Source: Polaromonas glacialis
Lineage (GTDB): Bacteria > Pseudomonadota > Gammaproteobacteria > Burkholderiales > Burkholderiaceae_C
Assembly (NCBI RefSeq): GCF_000709345.1
Contig: NZ_KL448323.1
Span: forward strand, 3,128,516 to 3,192,515
DNA length: 64,000 bases
Direction: 5' to 3'
Shown here: in pieces, positions 26,431 to 36,412 of the stretch
Layout: the number at the start of each line of letters is the position of its first letter
Numbering within the stretch: the first letter of the stretch is position 1
Position numbers and translations under genes: made by a program
The notes under the pieces: model-generated
What the model saw: only the letters and a program-made list of their open reading frames with translations
The model's database searches: none
Told to the model about the DNA's origin: nothing

Positions 26431-27822
26431 ATGTCAGACAAAACCTTTTCTCCCCCTCTCCCCACGTCGCCATCTCCCACGGCAACGCTCGCTGCGCAAA
26501 CCGATCCGGCGCCAGCGCCCAAGCCCGGCTGGCGCGAGGTCTGGCGCGTCTATGCCGAAGCGGCCACGCTGCGCATGCTGCTGCTCGGTTTTTCGGCCGG
26601 ACTGCCGCTGCTGCTGGTGTTCGGCACGCTGAGCTTCTGGCTGCGCGAAGCGGGCATCGACCGCACCACCATTGGCTACCTGAGCTGGGTCGGCCTGGCT
26701 TACGGCTTCAAGTGGGCCTGGGCGCCGCTGGTGGACCGGCTGCCGATTCCGCTGCTCACGCGCTGGCTGGGCCGGCGGCGCAGCTGGCTGCTGCTGTCGC
26801 AGGCGGTCATCATGACGGCGCTGGTCTGCATGGCGCTGACCGATCCGAAAGTGGCCTTGATGCCGGTGGTGTGGTGCGCGCTGGCCGTCGCCTTTGGCTC
26901 GGCGACGCAGGACATTGCGCTGGACGCCTACCGTATCGAGTCGGCCGACACGCAGCGCCAGGCCGCGCTGGCAGCAAGCTACCAGACCGGCTACCGCATG
27001 GCGATGATCTGGTCGGGCGCGGGCGCGCTGTGGATTGCCGCGCGGGCCGAAGTCGTCGGCGTGACCAGCTACCAGCATGGCGCCTGGCAGGCCGCTTACC
27101 TGGTCATGGCCGCGTCGATGCTGCTGGGCGTGGTCACGGTGCTGTGCTCGCCCGAGCCGCAGCACCGCGAACTGCCGCCCAGCAAGAACGCCGCCGACTG
27201 GCTCAAGGGGGCGCTGATCGAGCCGTTTGCCGACTTTTTGCGCCGCTACGGCAAGCAGGCGCTGCTGATCCTGGGCCTGATCGCGATCTACCGCATCAGC
27301 GACGTGGTGATGGGGATCATGGCCAATCCTTTTTACGTGGACATGGGCTACACCAAGGACGAAGTGGCCACCGTCACCAAGATCTACGGCGTCATCATGA
27401 CGCTGGTCGGCGCTTTTCTGGGTGGCGGGCTGGCGATGCGCTTTGGCGTGATGAAGGTGCTGATGCTCGGCGCGGTGCTGAGCGCGGCCAGCAACCTGCT
27501 GTTCGCCTGGCTTGCCACGGCCGGCCACGACGTCACGGCGCTGATCTTCGTGATCTCGGCCGACAACCTGTCCAGCGGCATTGCCTCGGCGGCCTTCATC
27601 GCCTATCTGTCGAGCCTGACCAACATCAACTATTCGGCCACGCAGTACGCGCTGTTCAGTTCGATGATGCTGCTGCTGCCCAAGACGCTGGCCGGTTATT
27701 CGGGCGCGTATGTGGATGCGTTCGGCTACAGCAACTTCTTTACCGCCACCGCACTGCTCGGCGTGCCGGTGCTGTTGCTGATTGGCCTGGCTTCACGATC
27801 AAAAACGGCTCCTTCGCAATGA
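26431..27822 (+). CDS. AmpG-like MFS permease (muropeptide transporter family)
   Basis: Major facilitator of 463 residues with about twelve to fourteen membrane segments. It matches the AmpG branch: RMLLLGFSAGLPLLLVFGTLSFWLREAG near residues 48-75, GYLSWVGLAYGFKWAWAPLVDRLP, LGRRRSWLLLSQ, and AFGSATQDIALDAYRIE. AmpG imports anhydro-muropeptides from the periplasm for cell-wall recycling and beta-lactamase signalling. The N-terminus carries a proline- and alanine-rich extension of about 40 residues. The last ten codons (ASRSKTAPSQ) fall inside dispersed-repeat copy D, so the C-terminus was apparently set by insertion of that repeat. It is divergent from the M48 protease gene. Confidence 0.87.
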   Translation: MSDKTFSPPLPTSPSPTATLAAQTDPAPAPKPGWREVWRVYAEAATLRMLLLGFSAGLPLLLVFGTLSFWLREAGIDRTTIGYLSWVGLAYGFKWAWAPLVDRLPIPLLTRWLGRRRSWLLLSQAVIMTALVCMALTDPKVALMPVVWCALAVAFGSATQDIALDAYRIESADTQRQAALAASYQTGYRMAMIWSGAGALWIAARAEVVGVTSYQHGAWQAAYLVMAASMLLGVVTVLCSPEPQHRELPPSKNAADWLKGALIEPFADFLRRYGKQALLILGLIAIYRISDVVMGIMANPFYVDMGYTKDEVATVTKIYGVIMTLVGAFLGGGLAMRFGVMKVLMLGAVLSAASNLLFAWLATAGHDVTALIFVISADNLSSGIASAAFIAYLSSLTNINYSATQYALFSSMMLLLPKTLAGYSGAYVDAFGYSNFFTATALLGVPVLLLIGLASRSKTAPSQ

Positions 27823-27856
27823 ACACGAGCACTAACAGCTATTATTTAAATAGCAA
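27790..27856 (-). repeat. Dispersed ~70-bp two-stem repeat, copy D (overlaps the AmpG-like 3' end)
   Basis: In minus-strand sense it opens TTGCTATTTAAATAATAGC, continues with TGTTCATTGCGAAGGAGCC and ends TTTTTGATCGTGAAG, matching the family along its length. About half of it is coding for the last residues and stop codon of the AmpG-like permease. Confidence 0.7.
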
Positions 27857-27982
27857 ATTGAAATATTTGTTTACATCAACTTTACGGCCGCTTCAAGCGC
27901 AATTGTTGCGCCCGGCGCACCATGAAAGCCTATGGCGACCAGTCCTGCGCAAGGACTCGCCATTCCAATAAGAGGACGGTCC

Positions 27983-28705
27983 ATGACACAACAACTTTTG
28001 ATGATCGAAGACGACACCCGCCTGGCCAGCATGGTCGGCGAATACCTGCGCCAGTCCGGCTACGGCTTCACCCACGCCGCCACCGGCAGCAGCGGCCTGC
28101 AGGCGCTGCAAGACAGTCCGGCCGACCTGGTGATCCTGGACCTGATGCTGCCCGACATGGACGGCCTGGAAGTGTGCCGCCGCATCAAGGGCCAGGGCGG
28201 CGAGGCGGCGCGTACCGCCGTGCTGATGCTCACCGCCAAGGGCGACCCGATGGACCGCATCGTCGGCCTGGAAATCGGTGCCGACGACTACCTGCCCAAG
28301 CCTTTCGAGCCGCGCGAGCTGCTGGCGCGCATCCGCGCCGTGCTGCGCCGGGGCGGCGACAGCAGCGGCAGCAACCATGCCTCGGCGTGCAGCCACAAGG
28401 TGATGCGCTTCGGCTCGCTGGAGATCGACCGCGATGCCCGCAGTGTTTCAGTGTCAGGCAATCCGTGTGAACTGACCTCCTACCAGTTCGACCTGCTGGT
28501 GGCGCTGGCCGAGCGCGCAGGCCGCGTGCTCAGCCGCGACCAGATCATGGAAGCCGTGCGCGGCCGCGAACTCGAAGCCTTCGACCGTTCCATCGATGTC
28601 CACATGGGCCGCATCCGCAGCGCCATCGAACTCGACGCCAAGGACCCCAAGCGCATCCTGACGGTGCGCGGCGTCGGCTACGTGTTTGCCAAGCAGCAAG
28701 ACTGA
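27983..28705 (+). CDS. OmpR-family response regulator
   Basis: Transcription regulator of 240 residues. The receiver domain (about 1-118) has the acidic pair in MIEDDTRL, the phospho-acceptor aspartate D53 in VILDLMLPDMDG, and the lysine in YLPKPFEPREL. A linker precedes the winged-helix DNA-binding domain (about 145-240) with LTSYQFDLLVALAERAGRVLSRDQIME and RSIDVHMGRIRSAIE, ending in LTVRGVGYVF. The start at 27983 has an AGAGGA ribosome binding site. The stop is followed at once by the histidine kinase gene, its cognate sensor. The similarity is greatest to the RstA/CpxR-like group; the signal is unknown. Confidence 0.93.
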   Translation: MTQQLLMIEDDTRLASMVGEYLRQSGYGFTHAATGSSGLQALQDSPADLVILDLMLPDMDGLEVCRRIKGQGGEAARTAVLMLTAKGDPMDRIVGLEIGADDYLPKPFEPRELLARIRAVLRRGGDSSGSNHASACSHKVMRFGSLEIDRDARSVSVSGNPCELTSYQFDLLVALAERAGRVLSRDQIMEAVRGRELEAFDRSIDVHMGRIRSAIELDAKDPKRILTVRGVGYVFAKQQD

Positions 28706-28712
28706 GCGCCGC

Positions 28713-29927
28713 GTGAGCTCGCAGATCTGGTCCCGCTTCACCTCCCACCTGTATGTGCGCATCTGGCTGGCCGTCGTGGCCACCGTCATGGTGCTGACCT
28801 TCCTGGTCGGCGCGGCCTGGCAATTCAGCCGTGACCCGCCCCAGTTGCCGATCCGTGAAGTGCTGGTACACAACGCCGCCGGCGAAGTCATCGGCAAGGC
28901 CCAGACCAAGCCCGACCGCCAGCGCGGCGAAGACATTGAATTTGACGTGGTGACCACCGACGGCCAGACCCTGAACCTGCTGCTGCCCCGGCCCCAGCGT
29001 CCGCCCGGCAACTCCTGGAACCGGCCCCCTTTCGGTTTTGGCTGGATGCTGGGACTGGTCGGGTTGGCCGTGGCGCTGGGCGCCTACCCGGTCATGCGGC
29101 GCCTGACGCTGCGCCTGGAGGCGCTGCAGCGCGGCGTCGAGCGCTGGGGCGCGGGCGACCTGTCGGCGCGCATCAACACCGAAGGCCGCGACGAGGTGGC
29201 TTTCCTGGCGCGGCGCTTCAACCACGCCGCCGAGCGCATCGAGACGCTGATGGAATCGCACAAATCGCTGCTGGCCAATGCGTCGCACGAACTGCGCTCG
29301 CCGCTGGCGCGCATCCGCATGGGGCTGGAACTGATGTGCGTGGACAAGGCGTCGCCCCAGCGCATGGAAATATCGCGCTCAATCACCGAGCTGGACCAGC
29401 TGATCGACGAAATCCTGCTGGCCAGCCGGCTCGACACCAAACAGGCTGATGCCGAGCCTTTTGAAACGCTGGACCTGACCGGACTGGCCGCCGAGGAATG
29501 CTCGCGCGTCAATGCCGAGCTGATGGCCGAACTCGGAACCGGGCCGGACGCGGAGCACAGCCTGACGCTGCAGGGCTCGCCCCGGCTGCTGCGCCGGCTG
29601 ATCCGCAATCTGCTGGAAAATGCACGGCGTTACGGCCATGGCGACATCACGCTGGAGCTGGCACAAACCGGCGCAGGCCAACAGCAAAAAGCCATCGTCC
29701 GCGTGCATGACCGGGGGCCGGGCGTGCCGGCCGAGCAGCGAAAGCGTATCTTCGAGCCGTTTTACCGGCTGCCCGGCGCCAGCGAGCGCGAAGGCGGCGT
29801 GGGCCTGGGGCTGGCGCTGGTCAAGTCGATCAGCGAGCGCCATGGCGGCACCGTGCGTTGCGAAGCCAGGCCCGGCGGCGGGGCTTCATTCATTGTCGAG
29901 CTGCCCGTGGGGGAAACAAGACCGTGA
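28713..29927 (+). CDS. Sensor histidine kinase
   Basis: Inner-membrane kinase, 404 residues from a GTG start. A membrane helix (about residues 13-35) precedes a short periplasmic domain of about 75 residues, then a second helix (about 108-128), a HAMP linker, the dimerisation domain with the phospho-accepting histidine in NASHELRSPLARIR (about H192), and the ATPase domain with NLLENARRYGHG, DRGPGVP and GVGLGLALVKSISERHGG. It probably phosphorylates the response regulator encoded seven bases upstream. A longer TTG start at 28686 would overlap the regulator gene by 20 bases. The small sensor region resembles RstB/CpxA relatives, but the ligand is unknown. Confidence 0.92.
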   Translation: MSSQIWSRFTSHLYVRIWLAVVATVMVLTFLVGAAWQFSRDPPQLPIREVLVHNAAGEVIGKAQTKPDRQRGEDIEFDVVTTDGQTLNLLLPRPQRPPGNSWNRPPFGFGWMLGLVGLAVALGAYPVMRRLTLRLEALQRGVERWGAGDLSARINTEGRDEVAFLARRFNHAAERIETLMESHKSLLANASHELRSPLARIRMGLELMCVDKASPQRMEISRSITELDQLIDEILLASRLDTKQADAEPFETLDLTGLAAEECSRVNAELMAELGTGPDAEHSLTLQGSPRLLRRLIRNLLENARRYGHGDITLELAQTGAGQQQKAIVRVHDRGPGVPAEQRKRIFEPFYRLPGASEREGGVGLGLALVKSISERHGGTVRCEARPGGGASFIVELPVGETRP

Positions 29928-30136
29928 ATTAGTTCACGAAACTGGAAGTTTCAACTGAAAATGCAAAAATCCCCTCTTTTGGGGATGTTCAGAACACACA
30001 AGCTGAAGCACAGTAGAGGCGTTGCTGTCACAACACTGGAAACCAGAAAAAGTTAAAAATAAATTCGGCCGAGGCTACAAATCAAGAAAGATTCAGCGCT
30101 TCACCGAAAAAGATTTTTCTGAGAGGACTTTTACAA
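29928..30136 (+). other. Intergenic region with possible small RNA
   Basis: About 210 bases between the kinase stop and a strong plus-strand terminator. A short hairpin (ATCCCC / GGGGAT near 29968-29985) may end the kinase mRNA. The remaining ~150 bases, AT-rich and without a credible protein, would then belong to a separate transcript ended by the terminator at 30135-30166. Confidence 0.3.
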
Positions 30137-30166
30137 GGCCACCGCAAGGTGGCCTTTTTTTTTGCG
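30135..30166 (+). terminator. Rho-independent terminator
   Basis: AAGGCCACC and AGGTGGCCTT pair around a GCA loop and are followed by nine T on the plus strand. On the minus strand the stem is not followed by a T-run, so it serves a plus-strand transcript. Confidence 0.85.
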
Positions 30167-30185
30167 CTTCGTGCTTGGCCGCCAG

Positions 30186-31211
30186 TCAATGGGAATGCAG
30201 CGCCTTCAGCACCTGCTGCGGGTCGATGTCATTCAGGCACCGCGTATGTCCCAGCGGGCATTCGCGCGCAAAGCACGGCGCGCAATCCAGCGGCGGCTGG
30301 TAGGCCGGGTCGGCTTTCAGCCAGAGCACGCGGGCTTTTTCATTCAGCGGCGGCGTGTGCAGCGGGCTGGACGAGCCGAAAATCGCCACCTGCGGCACGC
30401 CCAGTGCGGCGGCCACATGCATCAGGCCCGAGTCGTTGCTGACGGTGCTGTGGCTCGCGGCAATCAGCGCCAGCGCCTGCGGCAGCGAAGTCTTGCCGGC
30501 CAGGTTGAGGCATTTTCCTGATTGCTGCGCATTCACAGGCGTGGCAATTTCGTCGCACAGCGCTGCTTCCTTGCCCGAGCCGAGCAGCACCACCGGCAAG
30601 CTCAGGCGGGCGGCCAGTTCCGAAAAATGGCGCGCTGGCCAGCGTTTGGCCGGGCCAAATTCGGCGCCCGGCGCAAACACCACGTAACCGCCCCGCTGCA
30701 AGCCGAGTTCACGCAGCGTCATCTCGACCTGCGCCGCGTCCATATGCAACGCCGGCCTGTCGGCCTGCAGGTCGCCCTCGCCGCTCAACGCCGAATAAAA
30801 CGCCACCATGGGCGGCTTGTCTTTTGGATTTTTCAGCCGGTGCGTCAGCAGGCCGATGCGGGTTTCGCCGAGATAGCCGATTCGCTCGGGGATTCGCGCC
30901 AGCAAGGGCAGCAGCGCACTTTTCAGCGAATTGGGCAGCACGTAGGCTTTGCTGAACTGGCCTTCGATGCGTTTGGCAATGCTGCGGCGCGCCTTGAACT
31001 GCAGCCCGCCATGGGCAAACGGAAACTCGATCACATCGGCCACCTGCGGCATGGCGCGGTACACCGGCGCGACCCACGGCAAGGCGCCCACCGTCAGGCG
31101 TTCGCCGCGCGCGGCCAGACGGCGCAGCAGCGGCTCGGTCATGACGGCGTCGCCAATCCACTGCGGCGCGATGACGAGGGCGTTGATCATTTCCGGTTTA
31201 GCGTTGCTCAT
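30186..31211 (-). CDS. waaF: Lipopolysaccharide heptosyltransferase II
   Basis: GT9 glycosyltransferase of 341 residues that adds the second L-glycero-D-manno-heptose to the inner core of lipopolysaccharide at the cytoplasmic face. It starts with ALVIAPQWIGDAVMTEPLLRRLA; the C-terminal domain has VVFAPGAEFGPAKRWP, then NLAGKTSLPQALALIAA, TVSNDSGLMHVAAALGVP and VAIFGSSSPLHTPP. These are the heptose-donor motifs of the family. The end, HTRCLNDIDPQQVLKAL, is also characteristic of WaaF. It lies upstream of a GC-rich repeat and the small zinc-finger gene, all on the minus strand. Confidence 0.92.
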   Translation of the reverse strand: MSNAKPEMINALVIAPQWIGDAVMTEPLLRRLAARGERLTVGALPWVAPVYRAMPQVADVIEFPFAHGGLQFKARRSIAKRIEGQFSKAYVLPNSLKSALLPLLARIPERIGYLGETRIGLLTHRLKNPKDKPPMVAFYSALSGEGDLQADRPALHMDAAQVEMTLRELGLQRGGYVVFAPGAEFGPAKRWPARHFSELAARLSLPVVLLGSGKEAALCDEIATPVNAQQSGKCLNLAGKTSLPQALALIAASHSTVSNDSGLMHVAAALGVPQVAIFGSSSPLHTPPLNEKARVLWLKADPAYQPPLDCAPCFARECPLGHTRCLNDIDPQQVLKALHSH

Positions 31212-31261
31212 CGCCAGCCGCGCATGCCTTCCCTAACAGCCAGGGCCGCGGAACCGGCTTT

Positions 31262-31328
31262 GCCGGGCCGCAGGCGCAACAGCCCCCTCGGGGGGCAGCG
31301 CAGTACGCGAAGCGACAAGCGTGGGGGC
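31262..31328. repeat. GC-rich REP-like intergenic hairpin sequence
   Basis: The gap between waaF and the zinc-finger gene holds an imperfect palindrome with CCCCCTC / GGGGGGC and repeated GCGAAGCGAC-like words. From general knowledge, this type of sequence is scattered through Comamonadaceae genomes between genes. Only one copy is visible in this window. Confidence 0.5.
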
Positions 31329-31538
31329 TTAATGCCCACCGCCAAAGTGCTCGCCGGCCTTGAGCTTGTACACCGTGCCGCAGTAAGAGCACTTGGCTTC
31401 GCCGGTGCGCGCCACGTCCAGATACACCTTGGGGTGGCTGTTCCATATCTTCATATCAGCCTTGGGGCTGGGGCAGTACACGCCGCCCTGGTGGTTGAGG
31501 TCGCTGGCCAGCAGTTCGATAAAGGATGATTTGCTCAT
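31329..31538 (-). CDS. Small CHCC zinc-finger protein
   Basis: A 69-residue protein of the zf-CHCC family (related to the mitochondrial complex I accessory subunit NDUFS6). The ligands are visible as a Cys in GGVYCPSP, a His in NSHPKVYLD and the pair in AKCSYCGTVYKL. Bacterial members have no settled function; some may serve respiratory complex assembly. It stands between ilvE and waaF on the same strand, 38 bases after the ilvE stop, and is commonly found in that position in related bacteria. Confidence 0.88.
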   Translation of the reverse strand: MSKSSFIELLASDLNHQGGVYCPSPKADMKIWNSHPKVYLDVARTGEAKCSYCGTVYKLKAGEHFGGGH

Positions 31539-31576
31539 TTTTCAGGCTTTTCGTGTTGTTGTCTTGATCTGAAACT

Positions 31577-32518
31577 TCAGACGCGGGTCAGCCAGGACGC
31601 GTACGCTGGATTTCGGCCATTGACGATGTCGAAAAACGCCGCCTGGATTTTCTCGGTGATCGGGCCGCGCGAGCCGCTGCCGATCTCGATGCGGTCAAGC
31701 TCACGGATCGGCGTCACTTCAGCCGCCGTTCCCGAGAAGAACGCCTCATCCGAAATATAGATTTCGTCGCGGGTGATAGGCTTTTCCTTGATCTCGACGC
31801 CCAGGTCCTTGCAGATGGAAAAGATGGTGTTGCGCGTGATGCCATTGAGCGCACCGGCGCTGGAGTCCGGCGTGTAGACCACGCCCTTGCGCACGATGAA
31901 CAGGTTCTCGCCTGCGCCTTCGGAGGCAAAACCCTGCGGGTCGAGCAGCAGCGCCTCGTCATAGCCCTCGTCGGTCGCTTCCATGTTGGCCAGGATCGAG
32001 TTGGTGTAGTTGCTCACCGCCTTGGCGTGGATCATGGTGATGTTGACATGGTGGCGCGTGAAGCTGCTGGTCTTGACACGGATGCCGCGCCTCAATCCCT
32101 CTTCGCCGAGGTACGCGCCCCAGGTCCAGGCGGCGACCATCAAATGGATGGTGTTGCCCTTGGGGCTGACGCCGAGTTTCTCGGAGCCGATCCAGGTCAG
32201 CGGACGGATGTAGCCGCTCTCCAGCTTGTTTTCACGCACCACGGCGAGTTGCGCGTCCATCACCTCTTGCGGCGTGAACGGGATTTTCATGCGCAAAATC
32301 TTGGCGCTGTTGAACAGCCGCTCGGTGTGTTCTTCGAGCCGGAAAATCGCCGTGCCGCCGCCCTGCATCTTGTAGGCGCGCACGCCCTCGAAGGCGCCGC
32401 AGCCGTAGTGCAGCGTGTGCGTCAGCACATGGATCTTGGCTTCGCGCCACTCGACCATCTGGCCGTCCATCCAGATTTTGCCGTCGCGATTTTCCATGGA
32501 AGGGGCTGCTGGGGACAT
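31577..32518 (-). CDS. ilvE: Branched-chain amino acid aminotransferase
   Basis: PLP-dependent class IV aminotransferase, 313 residues, which makes valine, leucine and isoleucine from the 2-oxo acids with glutamate as donor. Key blocks are DGKIWMDGQMVEWREA, THTLHYGCGAFEGVRAYK (the FEG(V)R motif), the PLP lysine in MIHAKAVSNYTNSI, and LLLDPQGFASEGAGENLFIV, followed by LNGITRNTIFSIC. The start at 32518 gives the standard family length; a start at 32629 would add an unrelated proline- and cysteine-containing extension. Confidence 0.95.
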   Translation of the reverse strand: MSPAAPSMENRDGKIWMDGQMVEWREAKIHVLTHTLHYGCGAFEGVRAYKMQGGGTAIFRLEEHTERLFNSAKILRMKIPFTPQEVMDAQLAVVRENKLESGYIRPLTWIGSEKLGVSPKGNTIHLMVAAWTWGAYLGEEGLRRGIRVKTSSFTRHHVNITMIHAKAVSNYTNSILANMEATDEGYDEALLLDPQGFASEGAGENLFIVRKGVVYTPDSSAGALNGITRNTIFSICKDLGVEIKEKPITRDEIYISDEAFFSGTAAEVTPIRELDRIEIGSGSRGPITEKIQAAFFDIVNGRNPAYASWLTRV

Positions 32519-32634
32519 GAGTGATCCTGTGATGAGTGAAAGGTGTGGGCCTGAACAAGGGACTGGCGCGCTGCCGGCCTGCTGCTTCACAAAAACAGCC
32601 GGCGCAGGCGCTGCCAAAACCCGAAACAATGATT

Positions 32635-33048
32635 CTACGGCGCGGGCGGCAGCTCGTTTTCAGCGGGCCGAAACAACTCGTGGTGCGCCAGCTTGCCGCC
32701 CACAAACGTGCAGGTGACGTGCGAGGCCGTGCCGTCGGTCCAGCGGAACACCTCGGGCTGGGCGTCTTTTTCGGACTGCAGCTTGCCCAGCGCGCGCGTC
32801 ATGGCGATCACATGCATCAGCGTCACGCCGGGCTTGAGCTTGGCGTTAAGCATCACGGCGCTGCCGACATAGCCGATGGGCCGGTCGGCGGCGCGCTTGA
32901 GGACGGCCATCATGCGGGTGAAATGCAGCAGCATCCACATCACCAGGCCGGTGGCGACCGCCGCCACGCCAAGCCAGCCATACTGCCGGTAAGCCAGCGC
33001 CACCGCCGCCACGCCGGCGACAGGAATCAATATTTTCTGGAAGTTCAT
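32635..33048 (-). CDS. Small membrane protein of unknown function
   Basis: A 137-residue protein. Residues about 4-45 form two hydrophobic stretches (ILIPVAGVAAVALAYRQYGWLGVAAVATGLVMWMLL), followed by a soluble part that contains RPIGYVGSAVMLNAKLKPG and a basic-acidic end with FVGGKLAHHELFRP. Similar proteins are common in Burkholderiales, but no function is recognised. It lies 116 bases upstream of ilvE on the same strand. The ATG at 33048 places the first helix at the N-terminus; a start at 33132 would add 28 residues rich in P and C and overlap the promoter region of the next divergent gene. Confidence 0.75.
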   Translation of the reverse strand: MNFQKILIPVAGVAAVALAYRQYGWLGVAAVATGLVMWMLLHFTRMMAVLKRAADRPIGYVGSAVMLNAKLKPGVTLMHVIAMTRALGKLQSEKDAQPEVFRWTDGTASHVTCTFVGGKLAHHELFRPAENELPPAP

Positions 33049-33137
33049 GGCGCTATTTTCGCAGCCTGGGCAGGCAGCCGGTCTGTGGGGAATGCGTAGC
33101 CAGGGCGAGCCCGGGAAAGTCCGGTTTACCATGCCGC

Positions 33138-33383
33138 ATGGACGAACTCAAAACCCTCCAGTCGCTGGGACTGGTCTTGCCTAGCCCGGCTTATATTTTG
33201 GGCGCCATCGTGTTCGGCCTCATTGGCTACGCGGCGTTCCGGCGGGGCCGCAAGACATCGGCCCCCGCGCTGACCTGGACCGGCGTGGCGTTGATGGTGT
33301 ACCCATATGCCGTGCCGCAAACCTGGCTGCTCTGGACAGTCGGCGCCGCGCTGTGCGCCTGGCTGTATGCCCGGTGGAACTGA
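33138..33383 (+). CDS. Small membrane protein of unknown function
   Basis: An 81-residue protein with two to three hydrophobic helices (AYILGAIVFGLIGYAAF, TWTGVALMVYPYAV, LLWTVGAALCAWLY) linked by a basic loop FRRGRKTSAPAL. The pattern is conserved in many proteobacteria and is sometimes labelled as an amino-acid transport protein without experimental support. It is divergent from the preceding membrane protein gene, with about 90 bases between the starts. Confidence 0.75.
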   Translation: MDELKTLQSLGLVLPSPAYILGAIVFGLIGYAAFRRGRKTSAPALTWTGVALMVYPYAVPQTWLLWTVGAALCAWLYARWN

Positions 33384-33471
33384 TAGAACTGTCCCGATGC
33401 GCGACAAAGAATTGCTCACCGTAACTTGAAATGCTTCCTTGATTCCTTTTGCTGGGAACGTCAATAGTTAA

Positions 33472-33540
33472 CAAAATTTAAGCAAATAAGGCCTGTAGCG
33501 CACGCCGGACATGCGCAAACAGCTATTATTTTTATAGCAA
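33472..33540 (-). repeat. Dispersed ~70-bp two-stem repeat, copy E
   Basis: In minus-strand sense it runs TTGCTATAAAAATAATAGC, TTTGCGCATGTCCGGCGTGC and ends GCTTAAATTTTG. The first stem pairs TTGCTAT with ATAGC(T), the second pairs TGCGCA with TGCGC(T). It lies between convergent genes (the 81-residue membrane protein and radA). Confidence 0.8.
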
Positions 33541-33576
33541 AATGCTGCACTGATGACCCTGGCGCGCCGGCTTCTT

Positions 33577-34956
<1,380 letters not shown>

Positions 34957-35073
34957 GCGGCTAGTGTATTGACCGCCCTGCCGCGCCGGGCGGCGCGCCC
35001 CGAAGCCCGCACGCGGCGCGGGAGCGTTGTAGCATGCGCTCCTGCACTCCCATCACCACCACGGAATGAATCC

Positions 35074-35880
35074 ATGACCACCCTCGTCAACCCTTTCAAG
35101 CAAGCGCTGGCCGACAAGCGGCCGCAGATCGGCCTGTGGCTGGGCCTGGCCGACGCGTACAGCGCCGAACTGTGCGCCGGCGCCGGCTTTGACTGGCTGC
35201 TGATCGACGGTGAACACTCGCCCAACGACCTGCGCAGCATCCTGGGCCAGCTGCAGGCGATCGCGCCGTATGCCTCGCACCCGATTGCGCGCATTCCGGT
35301 CGGCGCGGGCCACATCGGCACCACGCTGGTCAAGCAGTACCTCGACCTGGGCGTACAGACGCTGCTGGTGCCGATGGTGGACACGCCCGAACAGGCCGCC
35401 GAACTGGTGCGCGCCATGCGCTACCCCCCGCAGGGCATTCGCGGCATGGCCGGCGCGCGGGTGTCGGGCTGGGGCCGCAACCCGGCCTATGTGCATGAGG
35501 CCAATGCACAGGTCTGCCTGCTGGTGCAGGCCGAAACCGAGCTGTCGCTGCGCCACCTGGACGCGATTGCCGGGGTGGAGGGCGTCGATGGCGTGTTCAT
35601 CGGCCCGGCCGACCTGTCGGCGTCGATGGGCCATGCGGGCAACCCCGGCCACCCTGCCGTGCAGGCGGCGATTGCCGACGGCATTGCGCGCATCGTCAAG
35701 GCCGGCAAGGCGGCGGGCATCCTGACGCCCGACGAAAGCCAGGCCAGACGCTACCTGGAACTCGGCGCCACCTTTGTCGCCGTGGGCCTGGACACCAACC
35801 TGCTGGCCAAGACCACCAGCGCGCTGGCGGCGCGCTTCAAAAGCGGCGTGCCGCTGCCCGCCGCCAGCCAGACCTATTGA
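35074..35880 (+). CDS. HpcH/HpaI family class II aldolase
   Basis: A 268-residue metal-dependent aldolase that cleaves 4-hydroxy-2-oxo acids to pyruvate (or a related oxo acid) and an aldehyde. Visible blocks are [71 protein letters not shown] and the metal-proximal [14 protein letters not shown]. It resembles 4-hydroxy-2-oxoheptane-1,7-dioate aldolase (HpaI) of homoprotocatechuate breakdown and 2-keto-3-deoxyrhamnonate aldolase. The HpaF-like isomerase gene that follows favours aromatic-acid breakdown, although no other hpa gene is present. The upstream open frame back to 33553 is a shadow of radA; the start at 35074 fits the family. Confidence 0.88.
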   Translation: MTTLVNPFKQALADKRPQIGLWLGLADAYSAELCAGAGFDWLLIDGEHSPNDLRSILGQLQAIAPYASHPIARIPVGAGHIGTTLVKQYLDLGVQTLLVPMVDTPEQAAELVRAMRYPPQGIRGMAGARVSGWGRNPAYVHEANAQVCLLVQAETELSLRHLDAIAGVEGVDGVFIGPADLSASMGHAGNPGHPAVQAAIADGIARIVKAGKAAGILTPDESQARRYLELGATFVAVGLDTNLLAKTTSALAARFKSGVPLPAASQTY

Positions 35881-35907
35881 GCCGGATGTTTTTCCACTGG
35901 AGTTTCC

Positions 35908-36312
35908 ATGCCGCACCTGAGAATCGACTACACCGCCAATCTTGAAGCCACAGCCGACATGGGCGCGCTGTGCAAAACCCTGGCGGCCACGCTGGTGGCG
36001 CTGCGCCATGACGACGGCGCCCCGCTGTTTCCGGTGGCCGGCACGCGCGTGATGGCCTGGCCAGCGCCGCATTTCGCCGTGGCCGACGGCCAGAGCGACC
36101 GGGCCTTCATCTACCTGAACCTGCTCGTCACGCCGGGCCGCAGTGCGGCGATGATCCAGCGCGCCGGCGACGCGCTGCTGGCGAGCTGCAAGGCGCACCT
36201 GGCGGCGGTGTTTGAAGCGCATGCCGTCGGGCTGACGCTGCAGATCGACGAAGGCGCGCCGGTCTATGAAGGCAAGCACAACAACCTGCCAGCGCACCTG
36301 ACACCGGCCTGA
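35908..36312 (+). CDS. 5-carboxymethyl-2-hydroxymuconate isomerase family protein
   Basis: A 134-residue member of the tautomerase superfamily (CHMI, HpaF). After removal of Met the N-terminal proline (MPHLRIDYTANL) would be the catalytic base. AFIYLNLLVTPGRS and the basic/acidic C-terminus are family-like. The enzyme isomerises 5-carboxymethyl-2-hydroxymuconate in the homoprotocatechuate meta-cleavage pathway. It lies 27 bases downstream of the HpaI-like aldolase gene, which acts later in the same pathway, so the two probably form an operon. The pathway assignment is inferred. Confidence 0.82.
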   Translation: MPHLRIDYTANLEATADMGALCKTLAATLVALRHDDGAPLFPVAGTRVMAWPAPHFAVADGQSDRAFIYLNLLVTPGRSAAMIQRAGDALLASCKAHLAAVFEAHAVGLTLQIDEGAPVYEGKHNNLPAHLTPA

Positions 36313-36324
36313 GCCGGGACTGAC

Positions 36325-36393
36325 TTGCTATTTAATCAATAGCTGCTCGCGCCCGTCCGACTTGCGCAAAAGGCCTTTTTCCCTTAAATTTTG
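36325..36393 (+). repeat. Dispersed ~70-bp two-stem repeat, copy F
   Basis: TTGCTATTTAATCAATAGC, then GTCCGACTTGCGCAAAAGGC, and TTAAATTTTG at the end. It lies in the short gap between the HpaF-like gene and the ketopantoate reductase gene and ends about 20 bases before the latter's start codon, so it forms part of that gene's leader. Confidence 0.8.
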
Positions 36394-36412
36394 ACTTCTG
36401 GAGACCCACACC

